NCBI RefSeq assembly: GCF_022012415.1
Contig: NZ_JAKLTR010000014.1
Location: 1 to 64,000 of the forward strand
Direction of reading: 5' to 3'
DNA: 64,000 bases
From: Terrimonas ginsenosidimutans
GTDB lineage: Bacteria > Bacteroidota > Bacteroidia > Chitinophagales > Chitinophagaceae
Within the stretch, counting starts at the first letter, position 1; each line of letters starts with the position of its first letter. The notes beneath the pieces were generated by a model that was not told the origin of the DNA, did no database searches, and saw only the letters and a list, made by a program, of their open reading frames with translations. This document shows positions 26,722 through 35,366 of this stretch, piece after piece. Made by a program: the position numbers and the translations under genes.

Positions 26722-29676
26722 ATGACCCCTCCAATGACAAGACTGCTCTCCGCGTTGCGGGTGACAGTTCTTTTCGCCAGCCTGCTGCTGATCATGCCAT
26801 TGTTCAGCCATGCACAAACCGCTGGAACGGCTTCCGGCGTGGTCACCAATGAAAAAGGTGAACCACTGACCGATGTAACAGTGAAAAATAAAGAAACAGG
26901 TTTGGCTACGAGCACTGACGCGAAAGGCCATTACAAACTTGCCGCCAAAACCGGCGAGACGATCGTATTCACCGCTGTTGGCTTCGAAGCAAAAGAATCA
27001 GCTTTCACGGGGCAAGCCAGCCTTGATATCCAAATGATCCTTTCTTTCAGCAAGCTGGAAGAAGTAGTCGTGGTTGGTTATGGTACTGCCACGAAGAAAG
27101 AAGTAACAAGCGCCATCACCACATTAAAGCCTGCCGATTTCAACAAAGGAAATATCGGCAACCCTGTTGGTTTATTACAGGGACGTGTGGCAGGCCTGAA
27201 CATCTCCCGCCCTGCCGGTGGTGATGTGAACGGCGGTTTTGATATACAACTCCGCGGTCTGACAACTTTATCCGGCGGACAGGGGCCACTGTTCGTGATC
27301 GATGGTATTCTTGGAGGAGACCTGAACAGTGTGAACGTGGATGAGATTGAATCGATCGATGTATTAAAAGACGGTTCTGCTGCTGCGATCTATGGAACAC
27401 GCGGCACCAATGGCGTGATCATCATTACCACGAAAAGAGGTAAAGCGGGTCAGCATGGCATCGAATTCTCTTCTTATGTATCTGTACAAAAAGTAGCGAA
27501 GAAACTCCGCAACCTTAACGCTGAGGAATTCCGCGGAGCCATCGAGCAGGTTTATCCCGGCCGTTTAAGCGAGTTTGATTTCAAAGCAAATACGGATTGG
27601 TTTGAAGAGATCACGCAGACGCCGATCGATCATTATTATGATCTCGCGATGACCGGCGGCACAGAACATTTCAACTATCGAGCAGCAGTGAACTATCGCG
27701 GTGCACAAGGTATCGTGAAAGACAATGCCAACAAGCGCCTGCAGGGGAAAGTAACGATGACGCAGAAAGAATTCAACAACAAACTAACCATCAATTATAA
27801 CCTGATGTATGCAGAAACTGATCGTGACTTTACCGACCAGGAGATCATGCAACAGGCATTCCGTCGTAATCCGACAGAACCGGTATACGATCCAACGAAT
27901 ACACTGGCGGGTGGATATTATCGGAACACAGGGCCATTCCAGTATTATAACCCGGTAGCGATGCTGGCGGAAGAAGTGGATCACGGTAAACAGAAAACAT
28001 TTACCGGAAGCGCGAAACTCACGTATGCGCTGATCAAAGGATGGAATGTATCAGCATTCGGATCATTGATCAGGGATCAGTTCAAGAATACAAAATACCA
28101 ATCGCGCTACTACCCGATCGGGATTGGTAATAATGGTACAGCGATCATCAACACCGGAGAAAACGATAACAAACTGCTTGAAATAAGCACCGATTACCGC
28201 AAACGTTTCGGCAAACATGATATCCAGGCGATCGCCGGTTATTCATACCAGCATGGCGAGAACGAAACCTTTGGCGCAACCAACAGCAACTACGACGTGG
28301 ATCTTTACCAGTTCAACAATATCGGAGCCGGCGGCGCATTGCCACTGGGCCAGGCGTTGATGTCGAGCTATAAAGAATCCAACACACTGATCGCCTTCTT
28401 CGGAAGGGTTATTTACAACCTGAATGATAAATATCTTGCACAGGTTTCCCTGCGTCATGAAGGATCTTCCAGGTTTGGTGCAAATCACAAATGGGGTAAT
28501 TTCCCTGCGGTGAGCCTTGGCTGGAGAATGAGCAATGAAGCATTCCTGCAAAATGTACCCTGGCTTTCGGATCTGAAACTGCGTGCGGGCTTTGGTGTAA
28601 CGGGTAACCAGGATATCGGTAACTATCGCGCCCTGCAACTGCTTGCGGTTGGTGGACGTGTATTATACAATGGAAACTGGATCAATACCTACCCTCCTGC
28701 AAGCAACCCCAACCCTGACCTGCGTTGGGAAAAGAAAGAAGAGCTGAACCTGGGTACTGACTTCGGCTTGTTCAACGGAAGAGTCTCCGGTAGCATCGAT
28801 TACTATATCCGAAATACAAAAGATCTGCTGTGGACATACGCCGTACCTGTTCCGCCAAATTTGTACAATTCCCTTTATACAAACGTAGGAACGATCCGCA
28901 ACAGTGGTATCGAGGTTACGCTGAGCGCTACACCTATTAAAACAGCCAACCTGACCTGGAACTCCACGTTCCTGTTCAGCCGTAACAGGAACAAAGTTGT
29001 ATCGTTCTCTAATAACGATGCAGGATTTAAACTCACTGATCTGAAACAGGGTTATATCGGTGCAGACGTGCAAACATGGACACACCAGGTACTCGAGGGA
29101 CAACCTGTCGGCAACTTCACTACGCTGATCTTCGAAGGTATCGATGCAAACGGATTCCCGATCTATACTGACACAGATAAGAATGGTGTGATCAATGAAA
29201 ACGATCGCCAGGTGGCCGGCAATGCTTACCCTAAATTCCAGCTTTCATTTGCCAACAATATTTTCTATAAGAAATTCGATCTCTCCTTTAACCTGAGAGG
29301 GTCTTTCGGAAATGATGTGCTGAATATCCACCGCCTTTACTATGAGAACTTCGGTTATCTCGGCGGCAAGAACATCTTGTTAAGTGCACTGGATTATCCG
29401 GGTTATAAAGGAAAAGCAGAATACTCTTCCCGCTTTATCGAAGATGGTTCTTATGTAAAACTCGATAATATCTCAATCGGATACACTACCTCGTTCAGCG
29501 AAGGTGTCGTGAAAAAACTGAGAGTGTACGCTACTGCTCAGCAGTTGTTCACCATCACCAAATACAAAGGTGTTGATCCTGAACTGAGCCTCGCCGGTCT
29601 GTCACCGGGTATCGATGCTTACAACTATTATCCAAGAACACGCACGTTCACACTAGGCCTGAATGTATCATTCTGA
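26722..29676 (+). CDS. SusC/RagA TonB-dependent outer-membrane transporter
   Basis: This 984-aa SusC homologue lacks an STN domain, so it is not directly wired to a sigma/FecR pair. Signal peptide (ends LFSHAQ), carboxypeptidase-regulatory-like domain at about 35-105 (ASGVVTNEKGEPLTDVTV), TonB-box/plug start EEVVVVGYGTATKKEVTSA, family motif LKDGSAAAIYGTRGTNGV, then the barrel ending in TFTLGLNVSF. Start: the frame reaches a TTG at 26716, but ATG 26722 (or 26737) is more credible. It follows the transporter gene by 59 bp and precedes susD by 24 bp. The likely cargo is ribosides or related glycans, judging by neighbours. Confidence 0.94.
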   Translation: MTPPMTRLLSALRVTVLFASLLLIMPLFSHAQTAGTASGVVTNEKGEPLTDVTVKNKETGLATSTDAKGHYKLAAKTGETIVFTAVGFEAKESAFTGQASLDIQMILSFSKLEEVVVVGYGTATKKEVTSAITTLKPADFNKGNIGNPVGLLQGRVAGLNISRPAGGDVNGGFDIQLRGLTTLSGGQGPLFVIDGILGGDLNSVNVDEIESIDVLKDGSAAAIYGTRGTNGVIIITTKRGKAGQHGIEFSSYVSVQKVAKKLRNLNAEEFRGAIEQVYPGRLSEFDFKANTDWFEEITQTPIDHYYDLAMTGGTEHFNYRAAVNYRGAQGIVKDNANKRLQGKVTMTQKEFNNKLTINYNLMYAETDRDFTDQEIMQQAFRRNPTEPVYDPTNTLAGGYYRNTGPFQYYNPVAMLAEEVDHGKQKTFTGSAKLTYALIKGWNVSAFGSLIRDQFKNTKYQSRYYPIGIGNNGTAIINTGENDNKLLEISTDYRKRFGKHDIQAIAGYSYQHGENETFGATNSNYDVDLYQFNNIGAGGALPLGQALMSSYKESNTLIAFFGRVIYNLNDKYLAQVSLRHEGSSRFGANHKWGNFPAVSLGWRMSNEAFLQNVPWLSDLKLRAGFGVTGNQDIGNYRALQLLAVGGRVLYNGNWINTYPPASNPNPDLRWEKKEELNLGTDFGLFNGRVSGSIDYYIRNTKDLLWTYAVPVPPNLYNSLYTNVGTIRNSGIEVTLSATPIKTANLTWNSTFLFSRNRNKVVSFSNNDAGFKLTDLKQGYIGADVQTWTHQVLEGQPVGNFTTLIFEGIDANGFPIYTDTDKNGVINENDRQVAGNAYPKFQLSFANNIFYKKFDLSFNLRGSFGNDVLNIHRLYYENFGYLGGKNILLSALDYPGYKGKAEYSSRFIEDGSYVKLDNISIGYTTSFSEGVVKKLRVYATAQQLFTITKYKGVDPELSLAGLSPGIDAYNYYPRTRTFTLGLNVSF

Positions 29677-29700
29677 AACTAACAATGAAAAAGCTTCTAT

Positions 29701-31242
29701 ATGAAAAAAATAATTATCAAATTCAGCTTGCTTCTGGCATTTGCCGCCGGCACCGCATCCTGTACAAAGTTGGATGAAGAAGTATTCTCTTCAATTCCTG
29801 CTGATGGCTTCTTCCGCAACGAAGCGGAAGTAATGACAAACGTGGGAAGGATCTATGCACAATTGAGAAAGATCACTAACCGATTCGGAGCAGGTAGTCT
29901 TGACCTCGTGGGCACAGACGAATGCATCATCCCGTTCCGAGAAACAAATCTCTGGTATGATAATGGTCTCTGGATCGCTCTTCACAAGCATGAATACAAT
30001 CCAAACCTCCAGGTGATGAATGGTGGTTACAGTTTCTGCTTTGATGGTATCTCCATGGCCAACCAGATCCTGTTCCAATTGGCGGAATCTCCTGTTGATT
30101 TCCCAAGCAAACCTAAGATCATTGCGGAAGTGAAGATCGCGAGGGCATTCTTTTATTACCGCGCGCTTGACTGGTTTGGGAATGTGCCTATCTCTACAGA
30201 TTTCAAAGACGTCACTATTCCAAAACAAAGCACACGTACAGAAGTCTGGGATTTTGTGGTGAAAGAGATCACGGACAATATCCAATTCCTGGATGATGCT
30301 CCAACAACGGCGAATTATGGCCGTACCTGTACAAAGGCAATGGCCAACATGATGCTCGCTAAACTGTACCTGAATGCGCCGAAATGGAAAGGAACTACCA
30401 AACTGGATGAGGCGATCGCAGCAACAGACGCCGTGATCAATACAAATGGGTACTCTCTTTCTTCAGATTACTTTTCCAATTTCACCGCAAACAATGGCGG
30501 TTCGAAAGAAAACATCTTTGTGGTTCCGTATGACAAGACCAAAACCCCGGGCAATATCCTGCAGATCCATTGCTGGACATTGCACACGTTGAGCCAGCAA
30601 ACATTCGGACTGATCGCCTTCACCTGGGATGGTTATGCGACGCTGGAAGATTTCTACAGATCCTATGACGCAAACGATAAACGTATCAAGACCTGGATGG
30701 AAGGTCCGCAGTACAGTGCGTCCGGCGCTCCATTGATGTTGTCTGCCACCCGCCAGCTTAATTATCGCCCGCAGATCAAAGCGCTCTATAATACAACCAA
30801 TCCCGCTTTGCTGGATGACGGTGTCCGTTTCAAAAAGTATGAATACGAAGCAGGCTTAAGAGATAATGAAAGCATGAGCAATGACTGGGTGGTATTCCGT
30901 TATGCAGATGCATTGATGATGAAAGCAGAAGCGATCATGCGTAAGAATGGAAACGTAGCCAACCAGGCAGCAGTGGACCTGGTGAACCAGGTTCGTTTCC
31001 GTGCATTCGGTGATCATGCGCATGATTTCACCACTGCAACACTTACTATGGATGCATTGCTGGCAGAACGGGGAAGAGAGTTTGCCTGGGAGTATCATCG
31101 CCGCCAGGACCTGATCCGTTTCAATAAATGGAATGAAGCATGGTTTGAAAAACCAGCGGGAAATGTGAACCATGAATTGTATCCGCTGCCGACACAGGCA
31201 CTGAACGTTAATCCAAATCTGAAACAAAATACAGGTTACTAA
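29701..31242 (+). CDS. SusD/RagB family surface lipoprotein
   Basis: This 513-aa partner of the upstream SusC has a lipobox (GTASCTK, Cys about 21), an N-terminal SusD_3-like region (DEEVFSSIPADGFFRNEAEV), and a C-terminal SusD domain with AERGREFAWEYHRRQDLIRFNKW and the terminal LYPLPTQALNVNPNLKQN. Normal length. The start at 29701 is in frame with a good signal peptide; an ATG at 29685 is out of frame. A repeat hairpin begins 22 bp after the stop. Confidence 0.95.
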   Translation: MKKIIIKFSLLLAFAAGTASCTKLDEEVFSSIPADGFFRNEAEVMTNVGRIYAQLRKITNRFGAGSLDLVGTDECIIPFRETNLWYDNGLWIALHKHEYNPNLQVMNGGYSFCFDGISMANQILFQLAESPVDFPSKPKIIAEVKIARAFFYYRALDWFGNVPISTDFKDVTIPKQSTRTEVWDFVVKEITDNIQFLDDAPTTANYGRTCTKAMANMMLAKLYLNAPKWKGTTKLDEAIAATDAVINTNGYSLSSDYFSNFTANNGGSKENIFVVPYDKTKTPGNILQIHCWTLHTLSQQTFGLIAFTWDGYATLEDFYRSYDANDKRIKTWMEGPQYSASGAPLMLSATRQLNYRPQIKALYNTTNPALLDDGVRFKKYEYEAGLRDNESMSNDWVVFRYADALMMKAEAIMRKNGNVANQAAVDLVNQVRFRAFGDHAHDFTTATLTMDALLAERGREFAWEYHRRQDLIRFNKWNEAWFEKPAGNVNHELYPLPTQALNVNPNLKQNTGY

Positions 31243-31263
31243 ATTTCATTAATTGATATCCAG

Positions 31264-31353
31264 GGGAGGAACGCAGCGGACGCAGCGATACGCGGCGAGC
31301 GCAACGAAATAGAATGTATTCCGGGCTTTATCGCCGCGTCCGCTGCGTTCCTC
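31264..31353. repeat. GGAACGCAGCGGACGC-type hairpin
   Basis: GAGGAACGCAGCGGACGC...GATA (to 31290) is mirrored by TATCGCCGCGTCCGCTGCGTTCCTC (31329-31353), followed by TTACGCCATC. This is the same word family as the 50-bp repeat at both PUL edges. It starts 22 bp after the susD stop and may attenuate the genes downstream. Confidence 0.8.
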
Positions 31354-31403
31354 TTACGCCATCTCATACATCGGGCTACTTCATTAATTCATAAATCAAT
31401 ATC

Positions 31404-32948
31404 ATGATCAAACATATTCTTTCAGCAGCATGCATCAGTCTCGTTATATCCGCCTGCGCTCAAAAATCAGGATCAAATTCAGGGTCCGGCAATCTTCGCT
31501 TAAGCAAAGATGCCCTGCAGGATAAGATCCGCGGTGGCTGGGCCGGGCAAACCATCGGCGTGACATTCGGCGGGCCCTATGAATTCAGGTACAACGGCAC
31601 GTTCATCCAGGAGAACCAGCCACTGGTCTGGTATGACGGATACCTGAAGAAAACAATGACGGACATTCCCGGCCTGTATGATGACATCTATATGGACCTG
31701 ACATTTGTTGACATCCTGGAACGTGTAGGCTTCGACGCCCCTATTGATTCCTTTGCCAATTCATTCGCCCGCGCCGGGTACGATCTCTGGTTTGCCAACC
31801 AGGCTGCGCGGTACAACATCCTGCAAGGGATCAAAGCACCGGCATCCGGTGAACCCAAACATAACTTGCAGGCAGATGCGATCGATTACCAGATCGAAGC
31901 GGATTATTCCGGACTGATGAATCCCGGCATGCCCAACTCAGCGTCTACCATAAATGATAAGATCGGCCATATCATGAACTATGGCGACGGATGGTATGGT
32001 GGTGTCTACGTTGGAGCCATGTACAGCATTGCCTTCACCTCAAATGATGTTGCATTTGTAGTAAAGGAAGCATTGAAAACGATCCCTGCACAAAGTGAAT
32101 TCCATCAGTGCATCAGCGATGTGATCAAATGGCATAAGCAATATCCCGACTGGCACTCTACTTGGTTTGAATTGCAGAAGAAATGGGCGAATGATATGAT
32201 CACTCCGCAAGGTGTTTTCGTTCCGTTCAATATAGACGCAAAGATCAACGCTGCCTATGTTGTAATGGGTTTGCTGTACGGCAATGGTGATTTCTCCAAA
32301 ACACTGGACATTTCTACAAGAGCAGGCCAGGACGCTGATTGCAACCCATCCACAGCAGGCGGTGTACTCGGAACCATTCTCGGATACAACAAGATCCCGG
32401 CATACTGGAAGCAGGGACTGAAAGAGATTGAAGACATCAATTTCAGTTATACGACGATCTCGCTCAATAAAGTGTATGAGCTAAGCTTCAAACATGCGTT
32501 GGAGATGATCAAACGAAACGGTGGAACGGTAGAAGAGAATTCAGTGGTGATCAAAACACAGGCACCGGCGGCGGTTCGTTATGAAAAGAGCTTCCCTGAG
32601 GTGTATCCTCAATCAAAAGTTTCCGTTCGCAATACAGAACTGAATGGCTTTTCATTTGAATTTGAAGGAACGGGGTTTGCATTGCTGGGCCGCGTCAGTA
32701 AAAAACAGAAAGACGGAAAGGACACGGAGTTCACAGGTGAACTTTATATAGATGGGCAGAAAGTGGAAACTGCGCAATTACCAACGGCTTTTCATTCGCG
32801 CAGGCATGAATTGTTCTGGAACCTTGGGCTGTCTTCTGGAAAGCATACGGTGAAAGTGGTGATCACGAATCCTGATGCGGCTTATGATCTTAAGGCAGAT
32901 GAGTACGTGATCTACGGTAATAAACCGGCGGTTGTAAAACTACCATAA
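31404..32948 (+). CDS. ADP-ribosylglycohydrolase-family lipoprotein
   Basis: This 514-aa secreted lipoprotein (lipobox ISACAQ, Cys about 18) carries an ADP-ribosylglycohydrolase fold. IRGGWAGQTIGVTFG opens the domain, DDIYMDL (about residue 95) and AGQDADCNPSTAGGVLG (about 310) supply the paired acidic metal ligands. Roughly the last 130 residues form an extra beta-rich domain (FSFEFEGTGFALLG ... GKHTVKVVI) that may bind carbohydrate. Such enzymes hydrolyse N- or O-ribosyl bonds. In this locus, with ribokinase and a sugar transporter, release of ribose from ribosides or ADP-ribosyl groups is plausible but inferred. Export to the envelope is unusual for classical ADP-ribose metabolism but typical of PUL members. 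Confidence 0.83.
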   Translation: MIKHILSAACISLVISACAQKSGSNSGSGNLRLSKDALQDKIRGGWAGQTIGVTFGGPYEFRYNGTFIQENQPLVWYDGYLKKTMTDIPGLYDDIYMDLTFVDILERVGFDAPIDSFANSFARAGYDLWFANQAARYNILQGIKAPASGEPKHNLQADAIDYQIEADYSGLMNPGMPNSASTINDKIGHIMNYGDGWYGGVYVGAMYSIAFTSNDVAFVVKEALKTIPAQSEFHQCISDVIKWHKQYPDWHSTWFELQKKWANDMITPQGVFVPFNIDAKINAAYVVMGLLYGNGDFSKTLDISTRAGQDADCNPSTAGGVLGTILGYNKIPAYWKQGLKEIEDINFSYTTISLNKVYELSFKHALEMIKRNGGTVEENSVVIKTQAPAAVRYEKSFPEVYPQSKVSVRNTELNGFSFEFEGTGFALLGRVSKKQKDGKDTEFTGELYIDGQKVETAQLPTAFHSRRHELFWNLGLSSGKHTVKVVITNPDAAYDLKADEYVIYGNKPAVVKLP

Positions 32949-32974
32949 GAAATACATTTACCACGTCTGGCGTT

Positions 32975-33064
32975 GAAGTATCGCAAAGGGCGCAAAGGAC
33001 CGCAACGGGCGCAAAGAAAACCTTAGCGTGCTTAGCGGCCCTCTGCGCCCTTTGCGATACTTAC
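32975..33064. repeat. CGCAAAG-type hairpin array
   Basis: GTATCGCAAAGGGCGCAAAGG on the left pairs with CCTCTGCGCCCTTTGCGATAC on the right, with CTTAGCG-type words between. It begins 27 bp after the previous stop and ends 27 bp before the next ATG. An in-frame ATG at 33028 lies inside it and is rejected as a start. Confidence 0.85.
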
Positions 33065-33090
33065 TTCCCTATTTAAAATCTCTCCCAATC

Positions 33091-35250
33091 ATGAAAAAAT
33101 CTCTCCTCCTGCTGATAGCCGCCCTACAGGTAAGCACTATCAGCTTTTCCCAAATGGGCCCACGCAAGCCCAACCCTCAGTTAGCCTCTCAACCCACTCA
33201 GGGCCAGCTAAGAGAACTCTTCGCCGGACCTGCAGGCAACCATCAATCATGGCTCGACAGCATGAAAAGCTGGCGTACGAAACTCCGTGACACACTTCAA
33301 TTCAATACAAACGAGTACACAAGAAAAGAACTGGCCTGGACAAGAGATATCTACACCTATGCACAGGTAATGGCCCATGACCGTTATCTCTATGATCCTT
33401 CAACAAGAAAGTATACCGTTGATCGTTTTCTCAATGATGTCAACAAACGTTATGGCGGGTTGGATGCCGTATTGATCTGGCCCACCTATCCGAACATCGG
33501 GATCGATCACCGCAATCAGATGGACTATCTCGCCGATATGCCTGGCGGATACAAAGGCGTCAAACAATTGATCGATGCCTTTCACAAAAAGAATGTCCGT
33601 GTATTTTTCCCTATCATGATCTGGGATCATGGCACAAGAAAACTCGCCTACTCTATGGCAGTGGAACTCACCAAAGCCATGAAACAACTCGGTGCAGATG
33701 GTTTAAATGGTGACACCATGCCCGGTGTAACGGAAGATTACAAAACCGTATACGATAGTCTTGGTTACGCGCTCGCATTGCAACCGGAACTCAGCCTTCA
33801 AACATTGAAGATGGCCGAATGGAACACCATGAGCTGGGGTTATTTCTGGAACTACGAACAGAAGCCCGGCGTCAGTGTTTACAAATGGCTGGAACCAATG
33901 CACCAGGTCCATATCACCAACCGCTGGGCGACAGACAAAACAGATGATCTGCAATACGCGTTCTTCAATGGGGTTGGTTATAATGCCTGGGAAAACATCT
34001 GGGGTATCTGGAACCAGGTTTCACCAAGACATGGAGAAATGATCAGACGGATCAGAACGATCTATCAGCAATTCCCCGGACAATGGAGTAGCGCCGGCTG
34101 GACGCCTCATGTTCCCTTATCATATAAGCACGTGTATGCATCCCTGTTCCCCGGAGAAAAACAATCTGTGTACACTTTTGTAAACCGTGATACCGTCAAT
34201 GATTTCAGCGGGGAGATCCTGAAGCTGCCTGTGGAAGCAAACACGGCTTATTACGATATCTGGAATGGGAAACAACTTTTACCAAAACACAAAGATGGCT
34301 CCGTGATCATAGAACTGTCGATCGAGCAGAGAGGATTTGGTGCAGTTGTCGTGATCAGATCCGGACAGGAAACGGCCTCTTTCAAAAAGTTTCTTCAAAC
34401 CATGAAGAAACTTTCTGCCCAACCATTGAAAGCGTACTCCGCAGTATGGAAAGCAATTCCGCAACATCAGTTTACTCTTCAGCCCACAAAGCGGGCAAGC
34501 TCCACTCCTGCCGGCATGATCGAGATCCCTGCTATGAAAGATTATACATTTGAATCAATCGGTGTAATGATAGAAGGAAAAGAACTGCCCACCGGCTTGG
34601 GGATCCAGCATCCGTGGGAGCAGCATGCTTCACATACGCAAAAACATGTGATGAATATCCCTTCTTTCTATATAGATAAATATCCTGTTACCAATGAGGA
34701 GTTCAAACAATTCATCGATGTCACGAAATATCATCCTGCGGATGATCATAATTTTTTAAAGTACTGGCAGAATGGGACCTATGCACCGGGAACCGGCAAA
34801 CAACCTGTCACCTGGGTTTCCATTGAAGATGCCCGTGCTTATGCAAAATGGGCGGGCAAACGTTTGCCACATGAATGGGAATGGCAATATGCAGCGCAGG
34901 GTACTGATGGAAGGTTATATCCATGGGGAGCAGCGGACAGTACCAAACGTCCGGCAGTAGATAGCAGCAGGGATATCCGTATGCCTACAGATGTCGACGC
35001 ATTTCCTGTTGGTGCAAGTCCGTTCGGAGTAATGGATCTTACTGGAAATGTCTGGCAATGGACAGATGAGTATGCGGATGAACATACACGCGCTGCAGTA
35101 TTAAAAGGGGGAAGTTATTACCAGGCGAAAACATCAAGGTGGTATTTTCCGCAGGCATATGAACTCAATAAGTATGGGAAATATTTATTGTTGTCGCCGG
35201 GAATCGACAGAGCTGCAACAATCGGGTTTAGATGTGTGGCCGATAAATGA
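33091..35250 (+). CDS. Secreted TIM-barrel hydrolase-like domain fused to SUMF1/FGE-like domain
   Basis: This 719-aa protein has a signal peptide (ends TISFSQ). Residues ~60-440 look like a glycoside-hydrolase-type barrel with a small beta domain: FPIMIWDHGTR, GADGLNGDTMPG (Asp near 203 and 208), LALQPELSL (acid candidate) and NAWENIWGIW. Residues ~470-719 are a formylglycine-generating-enzyme-like domain: FYIDKYPVTNEEFKQF, YAKWAGKRLPHEWEWQYAA, DLTGNVWQWTDEY, LKGGSYYQAKTSRW, IGFRCVAD. The two active-site Cys of true FGE, expected just after GGSY, are absent, so sulfatase activation is unlikely. Last gene of the riboside-type locus; a terminator follows at 35279. Substrates of both domains are unknown. 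Confidence 0.8.
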   Translation: MKKSLLLLIAALQVSTISFSQMGPRKPNPQLASQPTQGQLRELFAGPAGNHQSWLDSMKSWRTKLRDTLQFNTNEYTRKELAWTRDIYTYAQVMAHDRYLYDPSTRKYTVDRFLNDVNKRYGGLDAVLIWPTYPNIGIDHRNQMDYLADMPGGYKGVKQLIDAFHKKNVRVFFPIMIWDHGTRKLAYSMAVELTKAMKQLGADGLNGDTMPGVTEDYKTVYDSLGYALALQPELSLQTLKMAEWNTMSWGYFWNYEQKPGVSVYKWLEPMHQVHITNRWATDKTDDLQYAFFNGVGYNAWENIWGIWNQVSPRHGEMIRRIRTIYQQFPGQWSSAGWTPHVPLSYKHVYASLFPGEKQSVYTFVNRDTVNDFSGEILKLPVEANTAYYDIWNGKQLLPKHKDGSVIIELSIEQRGFGAVVVIRSGQETASFKKFLQTMKKLSAQPLKAYSAVWKAIPQHQFTLQPTKRASSTPAGMIEIPAMKDYTFESIGVMIEGKELPTGLGIQHPWEQHASHTQKHVMNIPSFYIDKYPVTNEEFKQFIDVTKYHPADDHNFLKYWQNGTYAPGTGKQPVTWVSIEDARAYAKWAGKRLPHEWEWQYAAQGTDGRLYPWGAADSTKRPAVDSSRDIRMPTDVDAFPVGASPFGVMDLTGNVWQWTDEYADEHTRAAVLKGGSYYQAKTSRWYFPQAYELNKYGKYLLLSPGIDRAATIGFRCVADK

Positions 35251-35278
35251 CCAACCTGAACAGCAATATTTAATAATA

Positions 35279-35336
35279 CAGCAAACCTGTAAAACGCAAT
35301 CATCGATCTGCTACGTTGAGATTTACAGGTTTGCTG
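35279..35336. terminator. Bidirectional hairpin terminator
   Basis: A perfect 15-bp stem (CAGCAAACCTGTAAA with TTTACAGGTTTGCTG) and a 28-nt loop between two convergent genes. It is the only simple, non-arrayed long inverted repeat between convergent genes here. Confidence 0.75.
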
Positions 35337-35366
35337 CATTAATTAACTTTACGTATTGTACCCACC

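Noticed and set aside
33028-33030. Upstream ATG for the barrel/SUMF1-like protein
   Set aside because: It lies inside the right arm of a repeat hairpin and would hide the signal peptide behind 21 extra residues.
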